Part shown: one piece after another, positions 1 through 6,364 of the stretch
Layout of the letters: every line of letters begins with the position of its first letter
How positions within the stretch are numbered: position 1 is the first letter of the stretch
Position numbers and translations under genes: made by a program
Notes under the pieces: model-generated
The model's database searches: none
Told to the model about the DNA's origin: nothing
The model's input: the letters and a program-made list of their open reading frames with translations, nothing else
Source: CAZXNF01 sp050741255
GTDB lineage: Bacteria; Pseudomonadota; Gammaproteobacteria; Burkholderiales; SG8-41
Length of the DNA stretch: 6,451 bases
Assembly: GCA_050741255.1 (NCBI GenBank)
Contig: JBOIEQ010000202.1
Coordinates: 1-6,451 of the forward strand
Direction: 5' to 3'

Positions 1-877
1 GCTCGGTCGTCGTCACCCACTGCGCATCCTTCGCCACGTTAGCCAGGAGGCCGCCCCACATCGCCACGTCCTTCGCGCTCATGCCGGGCGGCCCGTAGAG
101 CGCGCTCCAGCCGACGATGCGCTCGAGCTGCGGAAACCCGATTTCCTTCGCGGTCGGGATGTCGGGGATGTCCTTGTAGCGCTCGGGCAGCGTCGTCGCC
201 AGGCCGCGCAACTGGCCGTTGCGGATGAACCCCAGCACGGTGGCGAGGTTCGAGCACTGGAAGTCCACTTCCCGCTGCACCAGCGCGAACGAGGCTTCGC
301 CGCCGCCCTTGTACGGGATCTGGATCGCCGCGTCCTTGCCGAGCTTGAACATGTCGAACAGCATCTGCGGGCCCATCTCATGGATGGTGCCGAGGCCGGC
401 GGTGCTGTACTTGAGCCTGCCAGGGTTTTTGCGCACGCCTTCCACCAGTTCGGCCAGCGTCTTGTACGGCTGTTCGGTGCGCACGACGCAGACGTAGGGA
501 TTGAGTTCCAGCAGGCCGAGGAAGGTGAAATCGTTCCACTTGTAGGGCAGGTCCGGCTTCAGCGCGGGGAGCACGGCCTGCGAGCCCACGCGCGCGAGCA
601 GCAGCGTGTAGCCGTCGGGCGTTGCGCGTTTCACGTATTCGGAACCGATGGCGCCGCTCGCGCCCACGCGATTGACCACCAGCACGTTCTGGTTGATCTG
701 CTTCGGCAGCACCGCCGCGACCGCACGGGCGGCCAGGTCCGAATCACCGCCCGCGGTGAACGGCGCGACGATCTGCAACGGCCGGTTGAACACGGGTGAC
801 GACGCTGCGGTCTGCGCGTGCGCCGGAACGACCATTGCCACGACAATGCCCGCAATCCATGCTGTGCCCGGTTTCAT
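1..877 (-). CDS. Bug/TctC-family tripartite tricarboxylate transporter substrate-binding protein (3' end outside window)
   Basis: This is a periplasmic binding protein of the Bug (TctC) family. Such proteins capture small carboxylates or related solutes, often for a TctA/TctB membrane pair; the ligand cannot be told here. The frame is open from the ATG at 877 to the window edge, giving 292 residues, while the family is usually about 320-330, so about 30 are missing. Residues 1-21 form a signal peptide (Lys2, a hydrophobic core, AHA then Gln22). Family hallmarks are PLQIVAPFTAGGDSD (33-47), GASGAIGSEYV (72-82), PDGYTLL (87-93), KYSTAGLGTIHEM (156-168) and IPYKGGGE (187-194). AGGAGG lies 5 nt before the ATG, fixing the start. 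It is 133 bp downstream of the Rieske gene, and no TctA or TctB gene is visible. Orphan Bug genes are common in Burkholderiales. The family call is secure; any link to the iron-sulfur operon is doubtful. Confidence 0.93.
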   Translation of the reverse strand, partial: MKPGTAWIAGIVVAMVVPAHAQTAASSPVFNRPLQIVAPFTAGGDSDLAARAVAAVLPKQINQNVLVVNRVGASGAIGSEYVKRATPDGYTLLLARVGSQAVLPALKPDLPYKWNDFTFLGLLELNPYVCVVRTEQPYKTLAELVEGVRKNPGRLKYSTAGLGTIHEMGPQMLFDMFKLGKDAAIQIPYKGGGEASFALVQREVDFQCSNLATVLGFIRNGQLRGLATTLPERYKDIPDIPTAKEIGFPQLERIVGWSALYGPPGMSAKDVAMWGGLLANVAKDAQWVTTTE

Positions 878-882
878 CCGTT

Positions 883-888
883 CCTCCT
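883..888 (-). promoter_or_regulatory. Strong ribosome binding site of the Bug/TctC gene
   Basis: The minus strand reads AGGAGG, a full Shine-Dalgarno core, followed by AACGG and then the ATG at 877. It is the clearest ribosome binding site in the window and suggests that this gene starts translation independently rather than by coupling to the operon upstream. Confidence 0.85.
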
Positions 889-891
889 GGT

Positions 892-923
892 GGTCTATCG
901 GACTATCGGTCTATCGGTCTGTC
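892..923. repeat. Four-copy 8-bp tandem repeat in the Bug gene leader
   Basis: On the plus strand four consecutive octamers read GGTCTATC, GGACTATC, GGTCTATC and GGTCTGTC; copies 1 and 3 are identical and the other two differ by one base each. On the transcribed strand this is a run of GATAGACC-like units ending 3 bp before AGGAGG, so it lies in or just before the 5' leader of the Bug gene. Slipped-strand copy changes would alter leader length but not a reading frame. I see no role that can be proven. Confidence 0.75.
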
Positions 924-1010
924 GATGACCGCCGACGTCTAACGCGCCGACTGGTGGTTGCACCTTAACGGAATTCCCGGGGAGCGCCAACCGCGGCGCG
1001 GCAATGCGAA

Positions 1011-1331
1011 TCAATCCCAGCGGTCGTCGCGCACCTGGACGATGCCGCCTTCGACGCGCACCGGGAAGGTGGCCGTCGGCTCGTAGGCCGGCGGCGACAG
1101 CGCGGCGCCGGTTTTGACGCAGAAGCGCGCACCGTGGCGCGGGCACACGATCTCATCCCCCTGCACTTCGCCGCCCGTGAGGCGGCCGCCATCGTGGGTG
1201 CAGACGTTCTCGATGGCGTACAGCGTGCCATCGACGTTGAAGACGACGATCGCCGTGCCGTCGCTTTCCGCCGTGCGCCAGGTGCCGGGCGGCAGGTCCG
1301 CGGCGGGCGCTACGTCCATCCAGTCGGCCAT
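1011..1331 (-). CDS. Rieske-type [2Fe-2S] ferredoxin, last gene of the SUF operon
   Basis: This is a 106-residue stand-alone Rieske protein, about the size of the ferredoxin component of ring-hydroxylating oxygenases. The two cluster-binding boxes are complete: C44-T-H46 and C63-P-R-H66, so two Cys and two His ligands are present. There is no signal peptide or membrane segment, so it is expected in the cytosol. The ATG at 1331 is preceded by AAGG 7 nt upstream, and the gene begins 11 bp after the rhodanese stop. No oxygenase alpha subunit or ferredoxin reductase is adjacent, so an oxygenase role is not supported by context. Its place at the end of a SUF operon suggests an electron donor for cluster assembly or a client made together with the machinery; that part is inference. 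The Rieske fold assignment itself is firm. Confidence 0.92.
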   Translation of the reverse strand: MADWMDVAPAADLPPGTWRTAESDGTAIVVFNVDGTLYAIENVCTHDGGRLTGGEVQGDEIVCPRHGARFCVKTGAALSPPAYEPTATFPVRVEGGIVQVRDDRWD

Positions 1332-1342
1332 GGGCGGGCCTT

Positions 1343-1867
1343 TCAGGGTTTCGGCGCCGCCGGCGCGGGACGCTCGAGATAGCGCCCCCAGCGTGCATCG
1401 TAGGGATGCACCTGGCGGTCGCCCGCCGCGGACTCCAGCGGCAGACCGCGATTGGCCCACTCGAACAGCGAGCCTTCGAGGTTGACGACGTTCGTGTAGC
1501 CGCGCTGGCCAAGCGCGCGCGCCAGTACCGACGAGCGATAGCCGACGGAGCAGTACACGACAACCGGGACATCCATGGGCCGTCCGGCGAGCGCCCGCGA
1601 CGCTGCCGCCACATCGGGCGTGAGGGCAGCCCCCGGCAGGCGGCTCACCGCATATTCCTCGCGTGTGCGGGCGTCGAGCAGCACGGGTTGCGGACGGGCG
1701 GCATCGCCCTGCCAACGGCGGAGGTCTTCGGTGGAAAGGGTGCGCACGTCGGGGAAGCGCGCGCGGAGCTCGGTCTTGACCGATTCCAGCGAGGCCGCGT
1801 CCTTCGCCGCCGCCGGCACGACGGCGCACAGCGCCAGGGCCAGCGCGAGTGCAACCCGCACCGGCAT
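1343..1867 (-). CDS. Rhodanese-like protein with predicted signal peptide
   Basis: This is a single-domain rhodanese of 174 residues, a family that carries persulfide sulfur on an active-site cysteine. Residues 1-21 look like a Sec signal peptide: Arg4, an Ala/Leu-rich core, then PAAA before Lys22. The rhodanese domain follows, with LLDARTREEY (63-72), SRLPGA (75-80) and the active-site loop C106-S-V-G-Y-R111 after VVVY, then NLEGSLFEWANRGLP near 129-143. The catalytic Cys106 is intact. A Pro/Ala-rich tail ends the protein. The start at 1867 is one base after the nfu stop (TGACATG) with no clear Shine-Dalgarno, which suggests translational coupling. The odd point is location: its neighbours act in the cytosol, but this N-terminus suggests the periplasm or a membrane anchor. 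It could be a sulfur carrier, or could protect against thiosulfate or cyanide; the substrate is unknown. Confidence 0.88.
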   Translation of the reverse strand: MPVRVALALALALCAVVPAAAKDAASLESVKTELRARFPDVRTLSTEDLRRWQGDAARPQPVLLDARTREEYAVSRLPGAALTPDVAAASRALAGRPMDVPVVVYCSVGYRSSVLARALGQRGYTNVVNLEGSLFEWANRGLPLESAAGDRQVHPYDARWGRYLERPAPAAPKP

Positions 1868-1868
1868 G

Positions 1869-2429
1869 TCAGACGGCAACGACCTGCAGGTCGGGCTCGA
1901 TGGTTTGCACGAGGTTCTCGATGCCGGCGAGCGTGCCGGAGAGCGAACTCGGGCAACTGCCGCAGGCGCCCTGGTAGTGGACCTGCAGGACGTTGCCCTC
2001 AAGACCGACCACGTACAAGTCGCCGCCATCGCCCTGCAGGAAGGGGCGGATCTGCTCGTCCAGGAGTTCGTTGATGCGGTCGAGCCGCGCCTGGTCCCCG
2101 GGAGACAGATTGCTGGCGCTGGCGGCGGCCGTCTCCGCAAGCTTCTGCGATTCGGTGCTGGCAGCGGGCGCCTCGCGGAGCGGCTCGGCGATTCTCCGCA
2201 TCAGTTCCTGCCATTCCGCCTGCCCATCCTGCGTGACGGTGACCCAGTTGTCGACGTAGAAAACATTGGTGACGTGTTCTATGTCAAAGATCGCCTTCGC
2301 GACCGGGTCGTCCGCGGCGGATACTGCGCTGTCGTAGGAACGCGTGACGCCCCAGGTGAGCGGCTCCTTCAACACGAACTTCATCGCGTTGGGGTTGGGG
2401 GTGCCTTCGATTTCGGAGATTCTCGGCAT
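1869..2429 (-). CDS. Two-domain Nfu/NifU-type iron-sulfur carrier protein
   Basis: This 186-residue protein resembles the mitochondrial NFU1 and alphaproteobacterial Nfu architecture. Residues 1-85 form the Nfu N-terminal domain, with the hallmark EGTPNPNAMKF (8-18) and VTNVFYVDNWVTV (53-65). A polar, Ala-rich linker runs to about 110. The C-terminal NifU domain starts near 112 and carries QGDGGDLYVV (132-141) and the cluster-ligand motif C156-G-S-C159. Nfu proteins hold a [4Fe-4S] cluster between the CxxC motifs of a dimer and pass it to target enzymes. The ATG at 2429 is the only sensible start: the frame is open upstream through the palindrome to a TAG at 2514-2516 but offers no ATG, GTG or TTG. 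No Shine-Dalgarno is visible, because an inverted repeat ends 9 bp upstream. It is followed by the rhodanese gene after one base. Confidence 0.93.
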   Translation of the reverse strand: MPRISEIEGTPNPNAMKFVLKEPLTWGVTRSYDSAVSAADDPVAKAIFDIEHVTNVFYVDNWVTVTQDGQAEWQELMRRIAEPLREAPAASTESQKLAETAAASASNLSPGDQARLDRINELLDEQIRPFLQGDGGDLYVVGLEGNVLQVHYQGACGSCPSSLSGTLAGIENLVQTIEPDLQVVAV

Positions 2430-2438
2430 GGCTAGATA

Positions 2439-2516
2439 TAGCCGCGGAGACGCAGAGAGCGCAGAGAAAAAATAATCATCATGGAACCCTCTGCGTCCTC
2501 TGCGTCTCTGCGGCTA
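2439..2516. repeat. Near-perfect 28-bp inverted repeat (REP/MITE-like palindrome) between sufU and nfu
   Basis: The arms at 2439-2466 and 2489-2516 are reverse complements at 25 of 28 positions, with a 22-bp A/T-rich loop (2467-2488). Each arm is internally repetitive, made of GCAGAG-type units spaced 8-9 bp apart, for example CGCAGAGA then CGCAGAGGA on the transcribed strand. Five outer bases (CTAGA at 2432-2436, TCTAG at 2526-2530) also pair. The element ends 10 bp after the sufU stop and begins 9 bp before the nfu start. From memory, repeats of this GCAGAGACGCAGAG kind are scattered through many bacterial genomes. In RNA it would fold into a long stem. A factor-independent terminator is unlikely, since the T-run lies in the loop and not after the stem. 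It may be an RNA-processing or stability element. Confidence 0.88.
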
Positions 2517-2526
2517 ATTTCGGTTT

Positions 2527-3015
2527 CTAGGAAGCGCTGCCCATCGGCGCATGCGCGGGATCGGCGTCGGCTTCGGTGGTAGCAGCGCCCTGCTGGTTCA
2601 CCGCCGCGTGCAGTGTGTGCCACGGCAGCACGGCGCATTTCACGCGCGTCGGCAGCTCGCGCACGCCCGCGAACACGGTCAGCCGGCCCAGATGGTGCCC
2701 GGGCGCGGCGGTGTCGAGCTTGCCGGTCGCCATGTCGCGGAATTCGTTCACCAACTGCTCGGCGTCCGCCACCGCCTTGCCTTTCACGGCCGCCGTCATC
2801 ATCGACGCGGAGGCCTTGCAGATCGCGCAGGACTCGCCCTCGAAGGCGATGGCGTCGATCTTGTCGTCCGCCACCCTGAGGGTCACCTGGATGCGATCGC
2901 CGCACAGCGGGTTGTGGCCATCGGCGCGGCGGTTCGCGTCCGCGACCTGGCCCCAGTTGCGGGGCTTCTTGTTGTGATCGAGGATCACTTCCTGGTAAAG
3001 GGAGCTCGTGCTCAT
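2527..3015 (-). CDS. sufU: SufU-type sulfur-relay protein (IscU-fold)
   Basis: SufU accepts persulfide sulfur from SufS and passes it on toward the SufBCD scaffold, taking the place of SufE. The 162-residue protein has the IscU fold with conserved N-terminal LYQEVILDHNKKPRN (6-20). The zinc site is recognisable as C38 and D40 in LCGD, C63 in SCAIC, and C127 in RVKCA, with Arg124 as in SufU. The roughly 20-residue insertion before RVKCA (about 100-122, including GRLTVFAGVRELP) separates SufU from classical IscU. An extra Cys66 makes a CxxC with Cys63. The last 20 or so residues form an Ala/Asp-rich tail without family similarity that I can see. The start at 3015 lies 7 bp after the sufS stop, without a clear Shine-Dalgarno. 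A scaffold role cannot be excluded, but the adjacent sufS and the absence of sufE in the window favour sulfur relay. Confidence 0.92.
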   Translation of the reverse strand: MSTSSLYQEVILDHNKKPRNWGQVADANRRADGHNPLCGDRIQVTLRVADDKIDAIAFEGESCAICKASASMMTAAVKGKAVADAEQLVNEFRDMATGKLDTAAPGHHLGRLTVFAGVRELPTRVKCAVLPWHTLHAAVNQQGAATTEADADPAHAPMGSAS

Positions 3016-3022
3016 CGTCGTG

Positions 3023-4276
3023 TCAGCCGAACACCTTCTGCACCTTGCGGATGCCGGCGATCAGCGCATCGACCTCGGCCATCGTGTTGTAGAACGCGAA
3101 CGAGGCGCGCGAAGTCGCCGGCACCTTGAAGCGCTCCATGACCGGCTGCGCGCAGTGATGGCCCGTGCGGACCGCCACGCCTTCCTCGTTCAGCAGCGTG
3201 CCGACGTCGTGCGGGTGCACGCCGTCGATCCAGAACGAGGCGACCGCGGCCTTCTTCTCGGCGGTGCCGATCAGGCGCACCCCCGGCATGGCGTTCAGCT
3301 GATCCTGCGCGTAGTTGAGCAGGTCGAGTTCGTGCGCCTCGATGTTCGCGATGCCGACGCCCCTGAGGTAGTCGACCGCAGCGCCCAGCCCGATGCCCGC
3401 TGCGATCGGCGGCGTGCCGGCCTCGAACTTGTTCGGAATGTCCGCGTACGTGGTTTTCTCGAAGGTCACGGTCCGAATCATGTCGCCACCGCCCTTGAAC
3501 GGCGGCATTTTCTCCAGCCACGACGCCTTGCCGTAGAGGATGCCGATGCCCGTCGGGCCGCACAGCTTGTGGCCGGAGAAGGCGTAGAAATCGCAGTCGA
3601 GATCCTGCACGTCCACCGGCAGGTGCGGCGCCGCCTGCGCGCCGTCCACCAGCACGGGGATGCCGTGCCGGTGCGCCAGCGCGATCATGTGTTTGACCGG
3701 GTTGATCGTGCCCAGTGCATTCGACACGTGCATGACGGCAACCATTTTCACACGCGGCGACAGCAGCTTCTCGTATTCCTCGAGGATCAGTTCGCCGCGG
3801 TCGTTGACGGGCACCACCCTGATCTTCGCGCCCTTCTCTTCCGCGATCATCTGCCAGGGCACGATGTTGGAATGGTGTTCCAGCGTCGTCAGCACGATCT
3901 CGTCGCCCGCACCGATAAACGCCTTGCCGTAGCTGTGCGCCACGAGATTGATGCTCTCGGTGGTGCCGGAGGTGAAGATGACTTCCCGTTCCTCCGGGGC
4001 GTTGATGAAGCGCTGGATTTTGCGCCGCGTCTCTTCGTATTCGCGCGTGGCGGTTTCGGACAGATAGTGCACGCCGCGGTGGATGTTGGCGTGCTCGGTC
4101 GTCTGGTAGCGCACGAGACGGTCGATCACCGGCAGCGGCATCTGACTGGAGGCCGCGTTGTCGAGGAAGACCAGCGGCTTGCCGTGCACCCTGGTGCGCA
4201 GGATCGGGAAGTCGCGCCGGAGCGTTTCGACGTCGAAGGCGGCGTGGCTCACCACGGATGGGGTTGGTGCATTCAT
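3023..4276 (-). CDS. sufS: Cysteine desulfurase SufS
   Basis: SufS is a cytosolic PLP enzyme that converts L-cysteine to alanine and keeps the sulfur as a persulfide for SufU. At 417 residues it matches the group II (SufS/CsdA) length. Visible motifs are FLDNAASSQ (37-45), TSGTTESIN (102-110) for phosphate binding, EHHSN (133-137) with His135 stacking over PLP, VDGAQ (210-214) with Asp211, the Schiff-base Lys237 in SGHK, and the catalytic Cys375 in RTGHHCAQP. The short catalytic-loop form is that of SufS rather than of IscS/NifS. The ATG at 4276 is separated from the sufD stop by one base (TGAGATG), so translation is probably coupled. All key residues are intact and the gene is full length. 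Confidence 0.97.
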   Translation of the reverse strand: MNAPTPSVVSHAAFDVETLRRDFPILRTRVHGKPLVFLDNAASSQMPLPVIDRLVRYQTTEHANIHRGVHYLSETATREYEETRRKIQRFINAPEEREVIFTSGTTESINLVAHSYGKAFIGAGDEIVLTTLEHHSNIVPWQMIAEEKGAKIRVVPVNDRGELILEEYEKLLSPRVKMVAVMHVSNALGTINPVKHMIALAHRHGIPVLVDGAQAAPHLPVDVQDLDCDFYAFSGHKLCGPTGIGILYGKASWLEKMPPFKGGGDMIRTVTFEKTTYADIPNKFEAGTPPIAAGIGLGAAVDYLRGVGIANIEAHELDLLNYAQDQLNAMPGVRLIGTAEKKAAVASFWIDGVHPHDVGTLLNEEGVAVRTGHHCAQPVMERFKVPATSRASFAFYNTMAEVDALIAGIRKVQKVFG

Positions 4277-4277
4277 C

Positions 4278-5576
4278 TCATTTTCCCGAGGTGCCCGCCA
4301 GTACGAGCTGCGCGAGCCGCTGCTTCAGCGACGGCAGCGCGATCCGCTCGACGACTTCCGCGCCGAACGCGTAGGTGAGCAGGTTGCGCGCGGCGGTCTC
4401 GTCGAGCCCCCGGCTGCGCAGGTAGAAAAGTTCGTCCGCATCCAGCTGGCCGACCGTCGCGCCGTGCGCGCACTTGACGTCGTCGGCAAAGATCTCAAGC
4501 TGCGGCTTGGTGTCCACGCGCGCCTTGCCTGACAGCAGCAGGTTGCGGCTCTGCTGGCCGGAATTGGTGAGCTGCGCGCCCGGCCGCACCACGATGCGGC
4601 CGTTGAACACGGCGTGCGCGCCACCGGCGGCGATCGTCTTGTGCAACTGACGGCTCTGCCCGTGCGGCACCGCATGGTCGATCGTCGAATGCGTGTCGGC
4701 CAACTGCCGGCCGCTGATCAGCGCGAGTCCGGCCAGGTCGCAGGCCGCGCCCTCGCCCGCGATTTCCACCAGCGGATCGTGCCGCGACAGTCGCGCGCCG
4801 AACGACAGCGCCGTGCCCTCGTAGCGGGCGTTGCGGCCCAGACGCACGGCGGTCGTGGCGAAATGATACGAATCCGGTGCTTCGCGCTGGATCTTGTAGT
4901 GCTTCACCTGGGCATCGTCGCCCAGCGCGACCTCGGTGACGGCGTTGTTGAAGTAGCCCGTCCCGCCGAGCGCTACGTAATCCTCGATGACCGTCACCGC
5001 GGCGCCGGCTTCCGCGACCACCAGCACGCGCGGATAGACCGCGACGCCCGTTTGCGTGGACACGAACAGCAGGTGCACGGGCGCAGCGGCTGCGACACCG
5101 CACGGCACCAACACCAGCGCGGCTTCGCGCAGGTAGGCGGTGTTGAGCGCCGGGAATACCTGGTGTTCGAAACCGGCGAGCGTACCGAGAGCGGCGGCAC
5201 GGGTCCGCGTGGCCGCATCCGCCCCGGACAATGCGGTAACCGTGACACCGGATGGCGCTCCACCGGCATCCGCCTGAAATACGCCATCGACGAACACGAG
5301 CCGGGTCACGGCCTCGGCGGGCGCGAATGCCGCCAGCGCCTGCGCGTCGAGCCGGGGGACATTGCCCGCGGGCTGGAAACGCTTCTGGGTGAACGGTGCC
5401 AAGTCGGTGAAGCGCCAGTCCTCGTCACGCAGCGTCGGCACCGTGAGCGCCGAGACGCGCTCCAGCGCCCGCGCACGCAGGGCCTTCAGTGCATCGGTCG
5501 GCGCGGCGGCCAGCCCACTCTGGCCTTCGAGCAGATGCAGCAGGTACGGATGTGTGGCTGCTACCGCCGTCGTCAT
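4278..5576 (-). CDS. sufD: Fe-S cluster assembly protein SufD
   Basis: SufD pairs with SufB and two SufC subunits to form the SufBC2D scaffold in the cytosol, where it helps iron entry and cluster assembly. The 432-residue length is typical. An N-terminal helical region (1-60, including LRDEDWRFTDL at 49-59) leads into the right-handed beta-helix core. The most diagnostic stretch is KCAHGATVGQLDADELFYLRSRG (368-390, quoted as two overlapping motifs: KCAHGATVGQLD and DELFYLRSRG). Cys369 and His371 there correspond to the residues important in SufD at the SufB-SufD interface. HTIDH-like THSTIDH (295-301) and the KTIAAGGAHAVFNGRI (313-328) block are also typical. The ATG at 5576 overlaps the sufC stop by 4 bp (ATGA). 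Nothing is missing or truncated. Confidence 0.96.
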   Translation of the reverse strand: MTTAVAATHPYLLHLLEGQSGLAAAPTDALKALRARALERVSALTVPTLRDEDWRFTDLAPFTQKRFQPAGNVPRLDAQALAAFAPAEAVTRLVFVDGVFQADAGGAPSGVTVTALSGADAATRTRAAALGTLAGFEHQVFPALNTAYLREAALVLVPCGVAAAAPVHLLFVSTQTGVAVYPRVLVVAEAGAAVTVIEDYVALGGTGYFNNAVTEVALGDDAQVKHYKIQREAPDSYHFATTAVRLGRNARYEGTALSFGARLSRHDPLVEIAGEGAACDLAGLALISGRQLADTHSTIDHAVPHGQSRQLHKTIAAGGAHAVFNGRIVVRPGAQLTNSGQQSRNLLLSGKARVDTKPQLEIFADDVKCAHGATVGQLDADELFYLRSRGLDETAARNLLTYAFGAEVVERIALPSLKQRLAQLVLAGTSGK

Positions 5577-6364
5577 GCCGTGACTGCCTTGTCCACGCCG
5601 GCGCCCGCGATCCAGTCGTAGCCGCGCGATTCGAGTTCCAGCGCGAGCGAGCGGTCGCCGGTTTTCACGATGCGGCCGCCCTCCATCACGTGCACGTAGT
5701 CCGGCACGATGTAGTTCAGCAGCCGCTGGTAGTGCGTGACCAGCACGACCGCGTTGTCCTTGTTCAGCAGGGTGTTCACGCCGTGCGCCACGATCCGCAG
5801 CGCGTCGATGTCGAGCCCGGAGTCGGTTTCGTCGAGCAGCGCGAGGCGCGGCTCCAGCAGGGCCATCTGCAGGATCTCGTTGCGCTTTTTCTCGCCGCCG
5901 GAAAACCCTTCATTCACGCTGCGATCGAGAAAATCCGGGCTCATCTCGAGCAGCTTCATGCGCTCGCGCACGAGGTCGTCGAATTCGAGCGGGTCCAGCT
6001 CGTCCCTGCCGCGCCCCGCCATCACCGTGTTGTAGGCGAGCCGCAGGAACTGGCTGTTGGCCACACCGGGAATCTCCACCGGGTACTGGAAGCCGAGGAA
6101 GAGGCCGGCCTTGGCGCGGGCGTCAGGCGCCAGCGCAAACAGGTCGCTGCCTTCGAACTGCACCGTGCCCGTGATCAGTTCGTAGGCAGGGTGACCTGCA
6201 AGCAATTTTGCGAAGGTGCTCTTGCCGGAGCCGTTGGGCCCCATGATGGCGTGCACTTCACCGGCGCGGACCGTGAGGTCCAGCCCCTTGAGGATCTCGC
6301 GTCCGTTGACGGAGGCGCGCAGCCCCTTCACTTCCAGCAGCGTTTTCGCGTCCTGCAGAATCAT
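5573..6364 (-). CDS. sufC: Fe-S cluster assembly ATPase SufC
   Basis: SufC is the ABC-type ATPase of the SufBC2D complex; it is soluble and couples ATP hydrolysis to structural change in the SufB-SufD scaffold, not to transport. The 263-residue protein has Walker A GPNGSGKST (42-50), Q-loop FQYP (92-95, Gln93), the SufC-type signature FSGGEKKRNEILQ (154-166), Walker B LALLDE (174-179) with Glu179, D-loop SGLD (182-185) and switch His211. ETDSGLDIDALRIV after Walker B is characteristic of SufC against transporter ATPases. The ATG at 6364 overlaps the sufB stop in an ATGA, and AAGGA 8 nt upstream supports it. The stop overlaps the start of sufD in the same way, so sufB, sufC and sufD should be made in coupled fashion. 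Confidence 0.97.
   Translation of the reverse strand: MILQDAKTLLEVKGLRASVNGREILKGLDLTVRAGEVHAIMGPNGSGKSTFAKLLAGHPAYELITGTVQFEGSDLFALAPDARAKAGLFLGFQYPVEIPGVANSQFLRLAYNTVMAGRGRDELDPLEFDDLVRERMKLLEMSPDFLDRSVNEGFSGGEKKRNEILQMALLEPRLALLDETDSGLDIDALRIVAHGVNTLLNKDNAVVLVTHYQRLLNYIVPDYVHVMEGGRIVKTGDRSLALELESRGYDWIAGAGVDKAVTA

Noticed and set aside
984..999. A small hairpin after the Rieske gene as a possible terminator
   Set aside because: The stem is only 5 bp (GCGCC/GGCGC, 6-nt loop) and no T-run follows on the transcribed strand, so a factor-independent terminator cannot be supported.
878..1010. Promoter of the Bug gene
   Set aside because: I looked for -35/-10 pairs in the 133-bp gap and found nothing convincing beyond the tandem repeat and the ribosome binding site, so none is annotated.
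1343..2140. A longer rhodanese start inside nfu (frame open up to 2140)
   Set aside because: The extra upstream residues are Arg/Pro/Ser-rich shadow translation of nfu; the ATG at 1867 directly yields a well-formed signal peptide and sits one base after the nfu stop.
2439..2516. The inverted repeat as an intrinsic terminator, or as a CRISPR fragment
   Set aside because: The T-rich run lies in the loop rather than after the stem, and the element is a single inverted pair without regularly spaced direct repeats and unique spacers.
2432..2905. A minus-strand frame ending in an SRRDAEDAEG...SLRSLRLRG-like peptide
   Set aside because: The terminal part is just the palindrome being translated, and the rest is sufU read in the wrong frame. 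Such peptides mark the repeat rather than a gene.
3008..4378. A 456-codon open frame on the plus strand opposite sufS
   Set aside because: It is exactly antisense to sufS, whose protein carries every family motif. The plus-strand translation is rich in Arg/His/Val with no recognisable domain, a common shadow effect in high-GC DNA.
4614..5621. A 335-codon open frame on the plus strand opposite sufD
   Set aside because: Its protein is composition-biased and has no recognisable motif, while the minus strand encodes an intact SufD; it is a shadow frame.
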